DNA of 64,000 nt from Collybia mongolica (lineage: Eukaryota; Basidiomycota; Agaricomycetes; Agaricales; Clitocybaceae): positions 2,294,001 to 2,358,000 of the forward strand of contig JAAXNY010000008.1 of the NCBI GenBank assembly GCA_013420905.1, in the 5' to 3' direction. Below are positions 50,204 through 61,661 of the stretch, in pieces. Numbering within the stretch: the stretch's first letter is position 1; each line of letters starts with the position of its first letter. Under the pieces are notes generated by a model. It made no database searches. It saw nothing but the letters and a program-made list of their open reading frames with translations, and was not told where the DNA came from. A program made the position numbers and the translations under genes.

Positions 50204-53200
50204 ATGGCAGCAGCAGCGGTATTCCAGAGTGCAAAACCATCCAGTCCTTTCCCCCATAATCCACACCACATCAGTAGTAATACATCACATGCCTCGACCT
50301 CCCGCTCACAACCACCTTCCGCATTCTCAGATGCCTCCGTTCCTCCGCCAAGTCCAGAGACGACATCCAAAGCATTCCATAGGTTTCGTTCGTCGCTTGA
50401 GCAAAGCCTTCGGACTGCGACACGATCAAAGAAAGCCGCCCCACCGCCTGTTGATGAATTTGCTTCCGTTACCGCTCGAAATAGCAAAGGGAAAGAGAAG
50501 GAGAAGATCAACGCTGAAGAGGTTCCGCGGAAGTCGAAAGAAAGATCAAGGATGCTGCGAAGGCTGGAATCCAAAGTTACCTTCCGGCGGGGTGGTCGGG
50601 AATCCATCTCCCCCATACCACCGTTGCCCGTGACAAAAGACTTAGGAGATGTAGCTGATAAGGTACGAGCGGCGGGGTTCACAAGCTTCGTCACACCTTC
50701 CATGCGCCAGGGGTCCATGTCATCACCGTCCCTTCATCTTTCGTCGCAAGCAATCCCTTCGCCGAAATCTCGATCAGCAATTCCTGCCTCCTCCTCGTCG
50801 AATAGTGATGCTGTTGCAACGCCAACCCGCGAACGTGTCAGACGGGCGAGCTTACAGCCTTCCCAAGTCAGTGCCCCTGCACCCCTTACCCGGCGCGACA
50901 CCCGTGGCACTAGCCACGCTGTCCCTGGCGTCAATCAACCGTCGACATCACGTCACCGGGCAACTAAGTCTGTCCCACTCGCTTTCCCATTGCCCCCATC
51001 TGTACCGTCAACGCCGAGAATCAATGGCGGCCGGAGCCGTTCCCCGGAGACCCCCACTCAACGGAACCATGATATACCGAGCCCGCCAGGGACGCCGACA
51101 CCGATGTCAGGCTCTCGAAGCCAACTCTCTCGCAGTTCTATCCGCCCGATAGCTGCAAGCTCAGGACATCTTCCCCTTTATACCCCACCTGCTAGTCCAA
51201 TCACCCCACGCGCCTCGAGCCCAATCCGTGCTCGGTCTCCATCAACTCGTCCACGGATTGTAACCCCTCGAGGTCTAACATCATCCTCTACATCACATCT
51301 ACCCGTTACTCCTTCCAGCCCATCTCCCACCCCTCGACGACCCTCAGTAGAAGCGGCCCGCCGCCCCTCGATTGATACACGAAGGCCTTCCGTCGACTCT
51401 CCACAGCGAACGTCAACAGAAACTCCACATAATTCCCGTGACCCATCTAGTAGAAATAGAGGTAATTCTCCCTCCCCTCGACCGCGGCCAATCTCCCCAG
51501 GCCAGCGTGCATATTCACAGAACCGTCATTTCAATATCTCTTCGGCGTCCCTTTCTGGTCCATCAAATCCCGAACACCGAGAACTTATTCGAACGGCAAC
51601 ATCGATGCTGTGCAAGGAAGTCATTAAAATCTCACCGCATATGAGCCGGAGTGAGTCAGGGATCAAGGATTGGGAAGAGGTGGAAGTGCGCATGCGGGCG
51701 CTTGTCAGGTTGGAGCGTATCTGGGGGAAGAGTGGGGGCATATCGGGAGGGAGTACGAGTAATTTGAACACTGCGAGCGGGTTGACATCCAGTGGTCTTA
51801 GCTTGAGTGGAGAAGAGAGGGAAAAACGGCTGTTTTGCGACGCATTGAGGGATGGTTTTATCTTGTGCCAGTACGTCAATCAAACTCTCATATACTATTC
51901 ATCCTGATCCCTTGTTGGCAGACTCATGAACAAACTTCGTTCGGCCTCCATTGTTCGACCTGATGCCCGAGAGGATGGGTTTGCACGCACTTCTAATGTA
52001 ACGAAATTTCTTGCGGCATGCGCCTCCTATGGCTTGTCAGATGAAGATCTCTTTCAACGCGACGACCTAATCGAAGCCACAAGTGAATCCCTAGCCCGCG
52101 TCGCCAGAACTATCGTGTCACTCATCAAGTTTGTCGAGGCCCCCGTAGTTGAAAGGTCCAGATTTATCTCTGGTCAAGGGCAAGGGTCGAAACTCACGAG
52201 GATTACAACATCAAATCTCTATAGCCAAGGAGGGAGTCATTCTCGAGCATCGGCTTCAACCCCTAATCTGTTGCAAGGTCACGTTTCAACGTCGCCTACC
52301 CCCACCTCGCCCATTCGAAAGAGGTATAGTCCTCCGTCGGGGTTACCTCCCGTTAGGTCTGATAGCCCCGACATTCTCCCGGGGAAGGTTGACATGAATG
52401 ATCTTCAATTTGATGACGACGATGACAATGTTAGAGAGGTGAAAGCCATCCCTGTCCCTCATATCATGGCCCCCCCTCCGAGATCACCCCTCCGGGCCCG
52501 CTCTCCAAAACGCGTCGACGATGGGGGGCTGTTTACATGGGCTAAAAATGCAGCTTCTCCACCACGGTCAAACGTGGCTAGCCCTACTCGACCTCCCGGT
52601 GATAGTGAATCTTACAATGCTCGACAGTCCGTTGCATCCTCTGCCATGACGGAGACCACCATGACCACAGATGTTTCGAGTATCCTTGACTTCAGCCGAA
52701 AGCGAACGAATAGCAGTGGATACAACAAGTTCGGGACCATCCGAACAATCACTACGGATGTAACATCGGAGGCCCCTTCCATGACACGGACTGAGGGGAG
52801 TGCAATCGCCGATGAATTGGCTAGAAAGACGAGTGTAGATGCTGGTGGGAAATATCACAGGGATCACAAGACGAGCGAAGGGCCTACGATCGATCTAACA
52901 AGGGTGGTGGAAGAGGCGGATGAGAGCGCTTCAAGCTTAAAGAGTGGGGCGAAAGACAAAAGACCTAGACCCTCCGACAACGAGCAGGTTTTAAACAAAC
53001 CTGAAAAGCCTGCCGTTCACCTTCGGAAAGGAAAATGGCCCGACGACTTCATGGATGCTTTTCAGAACCATAGCCCGACCCGAGCTATTACCCCCAAATC
53101 GCCGACCCCCGATCAAGACCGCTCAACAAACTCTACTCCGATCTCCATTTCTCCTCCTAGAAAGCTTGCTATTGTTGGTGCTACTCGACGGAATGAAAGT

Positions 53201-55882
53201 TTGGAATCCGTACCTCAATTTCCTAGACGGCCAACACATCGGGCGAGGCACAGCATCGATGCTCCCGTTTTAATGCCCAAAGAGCCAGTGACCCGGGACA
53301 GCAGCCCAGATGCTATGCTCGCTACTTCAGGAAGGGTCGTGCTCCGGCGACACAGTACCAAACCTGGTGTTCCCCAGAGAAATGGGGTCTATCTCCCCCG
53401 CAGCGACGAAGAGCCTCGGCGCTCCGACGAAGGCTCGCCGGTACCCTTCCCGCGAACATCATCGGAGGAACACGGTGCAGGTTCTTCATCTCCACATTCT
53501 GCCAATGGTGGTGATACCTCGGTGCTCAACGAAAAGCCACGCGTTCCGCGAGGCCGATTTCAAAGCGACATTGACGCCAGCGCCCGTAGGCGAGCACGTC
53601 CAAGTTCGTACGATGAACTTGGAGCTAAGCCCACACGATCAAGATTTGAAAGTATGGTCAATTTGGGTGTAGCATCAAACAATGCAAGTGCGAGTGACCT
53701 CCTATCTCGCGATTCGATGGACGGCAGTGTAGTCCGAAAGACGCTCATCCTACGTGAAGAAGGGAAGCCTCCAACCCACTTCGTAAGTTCCCACGATTCG
53801 TCACTATCGTATGCTGATTTTGGTCATAGCAATTGGGCAACTGCATCGGTCGAGGTCAATTTGGATCGGTATACCGCGCTCTCAATCTCAATACTGGTCA
53901 GATGGTGGCCGTGAAACGCATCAGGCTAGAAGGTTTGAAAGAGGAGGAAGTCACAACATTAATGAGGGAGGTTGATCTCGTAAAGAGCCTATCGCATCCC
54001 AGTATAGTCAAATATGAAGGGATGGCCAGGGACGATGATACCCTTAGTATTATTCTTGAGTGAGTGGTAAATTTTAAACCTCAGTATAGTCACCTCTCAC
54101 ATATAATCAAGATATGCTGAGAATGGATCTCTTGGCCAGACACTCAAAGCTTTTGGAAAACTCAATGAACGCCTCGTCGCCAGTTATGTCGTCAAAATCC
54201 TGGAGGGTTTACATTATCTTCACCAAAGCGATGTTGTCCATTGCGATCTCAAAGCTGCCAACATTTTGACAACTAAGAATGGAAACGTAAAGCTTTCCGA
54301 TTTTGGCGTGTCGCTCAACCTGCGAGCCATGGAACGTGAGATTAAAGACGTTGCGGGAACGCCTAACTGGATGGCCCCTGAAGTTATTGAGTTGAAGGGC
54401 GCCTCGACTAAGTCCGACATCTGGTCACTTGCGTGCACCGTCATTGAGCTGCTGACGGGTCGGCCTCCCTATGCCGACATTGCAAACAGCATGTCTGGTT
54501 AGCTCTTTTCTCCTTCTGTACATGTCCGACTCTGACCTTAATGTGCTTGTTAGTCATGTTCCGTATTGTTGAAGATGATATCCCACCCATTCCAGAAGGG
54601 TGCTCTCAATTACTCCAGGACTTTCTCACCCGTTGCTTCAACAAAGATCCCACAAAGCGACCAAGCGCGGAACTTCTTTGTGAACACCCATGGCTGAAGA
54701 AAAACTGGGGAGTTCACAAGGTATGGCTGTTCCCTCAAGCAAGTTTGATACACACTCAATCGCCGCATCTCCAGGAACTCCGGCCTCAAGACAGTATCCC
54801 TTTCTTACGTCGCGTCAGCGCTGATTTGCAGAAGTCAGAAGTTGTACGATATCTCTCACAAATTGAGATGCCGCAGTCACCATCGTCGGAGGGCTTTTTA
54901 CACCATGCCGACGACCTTGTTAGTGGATCACCGCCCGGTCGCCACGCGCATGCATTACAATCGATGGCTGACAACAATATATCCCCGCGAGAACACTCGT
55001 TCGTAAAGACCACTTTTAGCAAACGTCCGTCTTTCCCGCCTAAATATCATATTCTATCTAATTAAGCTTTCAGCGATGGTTTGCCGGGTGTGTCTCCTGA
55101 ATGTAAAGAAGAGTGCCGTCCTTTGCGCTCAATGCAGCCTCATATCACATTCCAAATGTGCTATCAACGCCCCACCAACCTGTGACCTTCGCGCCCAACT
55201 TCTTCTGTACGCCAAATACGCTGAGCAGGGCAATCCGTCTAGTGTATATCATAATCCTGCGGATGCTTTACATGAAAATCATCCAATAGGGCCTTCTTCC
55301 GACGTCCCCTACATTGCTCATTCTCCCCGCACAAGTATTGATGCTCCATCTCCCCCACCCCACTCACCCATACAACCTCTCCACTCTGCCCATCCCCCAA
55401 CTGCCTACAGAATTCTGGGAGCATTCAAAAGGTCTCGCTCCAACTTGACCCCAGAACCTACTCAGCCCGTTGCCTCATCTTCTCACCCAAAGCCTAGAGA
55501 TGATTCACGTTTACGGAAAAAACCGCCCCTCGTAATTCCTAAGAATACCAGCGAACGCCCTCAATCTTTGACAAGCAACAGCACTGATCTGCAAAGTGTG
55601 CGAAGCATTGCGACAGCTGCTGAAAGCTTTTCGAGTCATCATGAACGAAAGTCCACCATCTCTTCTGACAAAGGCACCCGTAAATCCACCAGCGGCCTTT
55701 CTGCTGGAGGCCATTCAGATGCTATCAGGTCCTCCAAGGTAACTTCTATGTCAGGGGTGTCGGAAACCTCCCCAGAGCCTGAAGAATCTAGGCATGGTCA
55801 TATCCCAGGATCCATGCCCGTCGAAACCCGGCGCCATCGAAAACGAGAGTCAAAATCAACAGGCAACTGCACCGTGCAATAG
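50204..55882 (+). CDS. CDC15/SepH-type septation kinase with CH domain, C1 finger and C-terminal CaaX box
   Basis: Seven exons (50204-51870, 51922-53782, 53830-54059, 54112-54497, 54554-54720, 54775-55024, 55074-55882) total 5370 nt, a clean frame of 1789 residues. Start is ATG 50204 ([13 protein letters not shown]). Order: a long Ser/Pro-rich region; a calponin-homology-like domain ([20 protein letters not shown], then [20 protein letters not shown]); more disordered sequence; the kinase from about residue 1177 ([55 protein letters not shown]); a C1-type finger ([22 protein letters not shown]); and the basic end [22 protein letters not shown] in place of HRDLK is the mark of the Cdc15/Cdc7/SepH group that runs the septation initiation network at spindle poles. 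The terminal CTVQ fits a CaaX prenylation site. Confidence 0.9.
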
Positions 55883-57194
55883 GTACCCGACTGTACCCAT
55901 TCTGGTAACCCTAACCACTTCTGTCCTTTACTCTTTTATGGACACTTGATATATCCCCATCCGCCCCAGGCCTTCTTACCTTATTTCATTAAACATACTT
56001 TATCCTCGACACTTTCTGATGCATATGTACTTTTAGCTAGTTACCCGCAATTTTCCTTCCTTCATCGGTTCGACCCACACTACTGTTCATTCGTACCCTG
56101 CACTACATAATATTATTGGAGGCACCTTATATACATGAACTGAACAATATAGCAAAATTTTACAGTCATCTTATGATACACAATGGGCAAAATTCTTGAG
56201 CAGGAGGTTTCAAGCAATAGTGGGATCAGGACCAAAATTGTCTGTCATGTTTTGATCTTAGTATCGTTAACTTGAGGAAAGGCCCCAAAAGACCCAATGT
56301 TTTTTCTCGCATTCCTTTGATGTAGCCAATGACACTATGGCCTCACAGAAAGGAATAAAGCTCACGCGACACGCCTCGACTACATTTTATAACAAATATA
56401 CATTCAGCAAAAATAACCCTTGGCTTACGTCATTGGTACTTGTCACTGATCTCCTCCGAGCCGAATCTGTCTTTACCGCCTTTTCATAGGGGCCATTCGT
56501 GATGTTACGTAAGCCTAACAGTCCCGTTGTATTGTCTTTCACTTCACGGACATTCACATCGCCGGCGACACACTGTTGTCGGTTGTCACCAACCCCTCAA
56601 CTGTTGGCAATAATTCACACAACACTAAGAAACGGGGCACATTTGCGATTAGTGGGCTGCCATACCTCGTTTCGAACGCAAGGCATCACACCATTTTACC
56701 GAGAGACCTCGTGGAACTATATAAACCGAAGTGCAGGATGCTTTGAATAACCCTTACGCCCCTCTCCCCCACGTAGGGTCTGAACCCGTTGAGGACACGA
56801 ATATATGCTATGGTGGTTATTCATGAATTCGACTTGTTCGCTTCTCCTTCTCCCGGAGACTGCCCCGATCCAATTTTGATATCGTAAAAATCGGAGCGTA
56901 CGATGAACCCGATAACAATCGAATCAAGGGTTCTTGCGATGACAGTTCGAAACAAACCCCTTAATGATCTCCATATACTAAATATAGGTCTAGCTCGACC
57001 TCATTTTTACAACGTGGGCCAACCCTGCGGCAACTTGGCGGAATGCTCATGCCGTGGTGTCAGGTTCCCTTTGTGTGCGCAATCAGTTGGCTAAATTATA
57101 CTTCGCTTGATCCTCTTTATCATCGGTCCCCCATAAAGCATTCCGACTTTCAGGCATCTTTTTCAGGTCTGCCTTTCACTAATTTTCGCCCACC
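55883..57194. other. Intergenic region, no gene recognised
   Basis: This is the 3' flank of the large kinase gene and the promoter of the secreted protein gene. Plus-strand frames at 56499-56750 and 56903-57094 have no motifs, signal peptide or splice support. Confidence 0.4.
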
Positions 57195-58448
57195 ATGCTG
57201 CTCGTCAATTTTCCAATAGTCACCTCCTTAATCCTTACCGTCCTTTCTCCCGCGTCCTGCAAACCCGTTCATGAGACCAATGGTCAACGGATGGCCCGCG
57301 GGCTTCCCCCTTCAGCTCCAAAGTTTGGTAGAACACTACCTGGAAAAATAGAAGCTAGGCGGCCAACATCAGCTTGGGGCACGTACTAGTCGCAAACCTA
57401 CTTCTTTTTCTGACTGTTGAGCTGATCACGTTTACTGCTCAGGCGCAAAGCGCACGTACACATCAGCGACGCCACAGATACCGTAAGCCCTTCGACAATG
57501 GTCAGGCGGTTAGGACTCACGACCATTCTGCCGCAGGTACTCGGGTCGCCTCGAGGTACGTCATGAGGACGGGGGTGTGGCAGGTTATGTCAGAAACTCG
57601 AACAGTTCAGGAGCTATGTTCGTGAAACCTGCCCGTTTTCTTTCATTGTCAACTCAGATTATGACTACAGTAGTGGGCTTAATTTCTTGGGTCCTGAACA
57701 AGAACTTCACGTCAGCTTTACCGCACCCTTATCTGGTAAAGGGCCCTTCGACATTGTAACCTCGGTAAGCCTTCGCGATAACCAAAAATGGCCGATGAAC
57801 TAACTTACTCCCCCAGAATCCTCTCTTTCCCGCACCATTCTACGTTGGCGCTTTAGGAACTCCGGACATTAATAGCATTTCGGGGGACAGTCGAAAGTAA
57901 ATTTCTCGATGGCACCGCTTATTCCTCACGCTTATCCGAATTTGCAGTACTATTTCGTTCAGCAACGTCGAACAAAGTGAGGGGATACAAGTCTGAAGTT
58001 TACGTAAACTCATGCCCTTTCCCTATAGCCCCGAAAAATTCTATCCCCGTAGCCTTCACCATTGATGGTCTAGATGCTGTTGTAGAGTCTGCCATCTGGT
58101 CTATCAACCCCAAGACCAAAGAACTTAAGGGTACGACGTATTTCCAACACAACGCCCAACCCTAGTAACATTTGAGTCACTAGCGCAATACATCAACACT
58201 GATAGGAGTAAACCTGATACGATCATTGGATACGACATCCGCGTGGTATGTTAAAGTTACCAGTTACTCCGTGCCCTGAACCGAAGGTGTGACTCTTGTA
58301 GAACAAGCTATTCTTTGTGGGCAACATTACAGCATACAACGAAAATAACAATACTCCTGCATCTGCCATTGTGAGTTCATTCTTTGTTTCCGGAAACGGA
58401 AAACTCAAAAATACCCAATCCCAGCAACTGTATCTCGCTGCCCTTTAA
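57195..58448 (+). CDS. Secreted basidiomycete protein of unknown function
   Basis: The start MLLVNFPIVTSLILTVLSPA is a signal peptide. It is followed by ETNGQRMARGLPPSAPKF, a form of the N-x-Q/K-R-x-x-x-GLPPLPP motif seen after the signal peptide in a large family of mushroom secreted proteins. Later exons give VAGYVRNSNSSGAMFV, ELHVSFTAPLSGKGPFDIVT, NPLFPAPFYVGALGTPDINS, a segment with VESAIWSINPKTKEL, and NTDRSKPDTIIGYDIRVNKL, then LFFVGNITAYNENNNTPASA. These match that family's usual order (GYVxN, FDIxTS, ESAIWS, WINTDxSKP, GD/N-xTAYN). No enzymatic function is known to me. The splice near 58130-58190 is uncertain, and the last residues (LYLAAL) may belong to a retained intron. Confidence 0.75.
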
Positions 58449-58663
58449 TCCCTTCGGACTGTAAAATGGACTTTTGAGTATATGGACATCTTTCCCATCC
58501 CTCCTTTCCGTGCTGTTGTATATGGACTTGAATACTACTTACGACCTTTTGATAGCCTACACTTCTAACGCCATTCCCGTAGCGAATCGTTCTTTGATTG
58601 ATCAATAGACCTTTACACTTAAAAATACATAAAAGATGGCCCCTTATCAACGACCCTCTAGAT
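58449..58663. other. Convergent 3' region, secreted protein / chitinase A
   Basis: A 215-bp gap lies between facing stop codons. Nothing is recognisable. Confidence 0.35.
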
Positions 58664-60241
58664 TTAGACAGGGAATGCCAATGAACGGACGCTTTGAATC
58701 CAGGCCGCAGCAGCGTTGGGGAACTGATGAACGTAATTGGGTGAATCGCTGATCTCGATGCTCATAAAATTTACTTGCCTGCCACACCATAACCCCACCA
58801 TCTACAAGAAGCACGTTAGCCATGTGAACATCATAAGCATTTTCGAGTGGAACGCACTCCATCCTTGATTCTTAGCTTGTTGAACACATCCCGCAAGCGT
58901 CGTAGTAGACATAAATCCGTTATTCGCATCCCCGGTCGTCGCAGGCTTCCCTATGACAAGTTTGGAGAGGGGTACTCCACTGGCAGCGATCTGGAAGAGG
59001 GCCGATCTAGGCCATGTGTTAGAAGAAGTCGTCAGGAGGCCTGAACAAGTCGTGTATTCATTTGCTCCCTCTTCGTCCTCGGATTAACAATGTACGTGAG
59101 TGATGCAAACTGTTATGGACTTACGGTTATAAAACTAAGAAAAGGACACAACGTTAATGACGATCAGGACTCCAGAAGAAGATCATTACTTGGACATTGT
59201 ACCAATCAATAAGGCTTCCAACAGTCGAGTGAACTTGAAGATAAGCGCCACCACCAAATTTGTTTGGAGAGAACCTATTGCATAGAGGGTTTGAGAATAA
59301 AGATAAACATTCTAGTTGCATGGTGTGCTAACCAGGGGGCAACAGCTGTTTAGTCAGATGTTGTCAGATTCAAATCTACCTCAACCGCGTCAACTCACGG
59401 GCATGTGTCAATAAGAAAGTTCCTTGGGGAAGTTGGACACGAAGCTGTCGGGTAAAGCTTGCCAACCAAGCCTGTGTGCATGCATACATAAAACCGCAAC
59501 TTTAACTGATCTATTAATAGACCTCACCTCGGCTCTACCGTCTCCGGCGTTGATGGCATTGAAATCCTAACGCCGCATCAGTCACGCTGACCTTTCGAGG
59601 CCAGTGAATGAAATAACTTCATAATCAACATCAACACCATCTAAACCAAATTGTTTGACCCAGGCGGCCATAGTGTTTGCCGTGGCAACAGGATCGGCAC
59701 CGCTTGAAGTCGGCGCGTCGGTCGCGCCGAATAGAGAGACTATAAGTTTGATGCCTGCGGCAGCATACTGGGACTTGATAGTTGATCGCTGAGAAGCTGA
59801 CAACTGAGTCCACTCCGCGGCCTAAAAGACATAAACGACGTGATAAAGATGAAGGGGGGGGTTATTTACCTTGTCAAACGCACCCTCTGTGAGTAGGAAC
59901 GAAAGGGCACTATTGCTAACGTGAGAGGGATACAAATAGGAGGAACAAACTGTTTACAAAACATTGAAGCCCTGATTTTGCAGTGTTAATTTTGTAATGG
60001 CATGTATCATTACATCTCTTACTTTGACTTGGCTGACCGGCGGTGGTCCAGTTAGACCTGAGACAAATCTGTCGCTGTATATCACGAAGTGCGGTGGAGA
60101 AGGCGTTGCACGGGACACAAGACCACCAGATGTAATATTGGATCCAGGGAGAACACCATCCAACGGGGCAGAAAGGACTACCCTGAGAGATGACAATCCG
60201 GCAATAGCTGCAAGTATGCGTGTCAAGGTGAGATAGACCAT
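58664..60241 (-). CDS. GH18 chitinase A (secreted, single domain)
   Basis: ATG 60241 starts a signal peptide (MVYLTLTRILAAIAGLSSLR) and a propeptide-like stretch. The GH18 barrel shows PHFVIYSDRF (strand 1), GIKLIVSLFGATDAPTSSGA (SxGG-like strand), the catalytic DGVDVDYE with general-acid Glu, FLLTHAPVAPWFSPNKFGGG, DWYNVQ, and GGVMVWQ near the end; the last residues are IQSVRSLAFPV. Roughly 350 residues, no chitin-binding module. Extracellular GH18 enzymes cut beta-1,4-GlcNAc chains in wall remodelling or feeding on fungal or insect chitin. It is a tandem copy of the gene at 61662-63215. Two peculiarities: an intron at 59275-59332 (APW|FSP) absent from that paralogue, and a final GC-AG intron at 58724-58778 (CAG|GCAAGT). 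Confidence 0.9.
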
Positions 60242-61661
60242 CGTATATCAAGGCTAGACAAGTGCCGACTAGAAGGGGTTTGAAGCCTGCTGGGACGCGA
60301 ATGGGTGGACGACCATCTTTATACCGTTTGCCATTTCCTTGACCATGCGGTAGTGAAGACATAAAGATATTTGCGTTGGAGGAACATATGGAGACGCGCA
60401 GTTCTCATAGCACGGAGAGAAGAAACTCTCAAAGCCGGTAAAATGGAAGGAGGATTGCACGAGTAACATAGTCGAGCGCGCGCAATCTACAGAGCTCGCC
60501 AGAGCTGTAACGCGAGCTAAAAACCTGTAGGTGAGAAATGGGTACCGGGCCGAGGCGAAGCAGCGTGGGCGGCGGACAAAAGGCGTCGGTTTCGAATCTA
60601 AGGAACGAAATTAGCGTGCATGGAATGCGTTGTGAAGGAGAGAGAATTTCTCCGTGTTAGGTATCGAGACACGAGGATTTCTGTCATTGGTAAAACTACC
60701 TCATGTTTCAATGCACATAGCCACACAGAATATTGTAAGGCTGAACCATGGGGTATCATAGCACAACGCAACAAGCCATGTGGCAGCATCCGATGAGTTA
60801 GTCATAGACACTATAACATGTGAGGTTAAATCCCAAATGTTCGCAGAAGATTAAAATTGCGCAGAATGTCAATGTTGCCATAAACTATATCGTTGCTTTT
60901 AGGTATTTCTCGGTCAACGTCAACCACGCGGGCCCAATAATATGGAACTTGTGATCATAGTTGAAAACGCAAATGAGCAAACCCGTTGCACAGGTTCCTA
61001 CTGGCACTAAATAACGCCCAACTCGTGACATTTGGCTCCACAATCCACTGAGCCTCGCGAATAAATATACTCACGCTATCGTCCTTCCATCTGGCATCCG
61101 TGAACACAAAAAGGTTATTGGGCCACGTTGTAACAGAGTTGGCTTGGTTCCAGGCGTCTCGTGATTATTTACGCCAGATACCGCCGTTGATAGTCGCCCC
61201 GGTAATGGCAAGGATACGCTTGCTTTTGGAGAGTAGACTGGAAGTACCGAATTTTGCAAGACGGATCTATAGTATTCGAGACATCCAGCCTGACGGATTA
61301 CTTGTTTAGATATGGGGCTGTCTGAAGCCCAGCGAAGCGATTCCAACGCGCTACGAAATGAAGCATTCTATTGAGCCGTTGTGGATATTTAATGGTCTGC
61401 AGAAGGTTGGAGACGGGAATGGCGAAAGTTGCCGTTGTTTGGTCGACCGCCAACTTTCGGAAAACGGCATCAACTCCGAGTCGCATGGCTGCTCGTACTG
61501 TGCGACCACCAGTGGCCACAGATTAGTTAGGTGCTTGGGAATTTCATTTTGCACAAGACTCTGAATCTTCATAATAGTATTCTTTTGGGAAATTCCCGAT
61601 TGTAGTACAAGTACAAATGCACAAATGGAATACATCCTACTTCTTTCCACGGATAGATTAT
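60242..61661. other. Region between the two chitinases
   Basis: This region holds the chitinase A promoter (TATA box at 60318-60323) and the 3' flank of chitinase B. Minus-strand open frames at 60598-60789, 61071-61346 and 61298-61674 have no recognisable motif and no similarity that I can see to the chitinases, so this is not a third decayed copy. Confidence 0.4.
60318..60323 (-). promoter_or_regulatory. TATA box of chitinase A
   Basis: TATAAA on the minus strand, 77 bp upstream of ATG 60241. The paralogue has the same box at almost the same distance. Confidence 0.5.

Noticed and set aside
56060..56080. GGTTCGACCC resembling a tRNA B box
   Set aside because: No T-arm stem around it and no A box or acceptor stem at the right distance; no tRNA could be folded here or elsewhere in the window.
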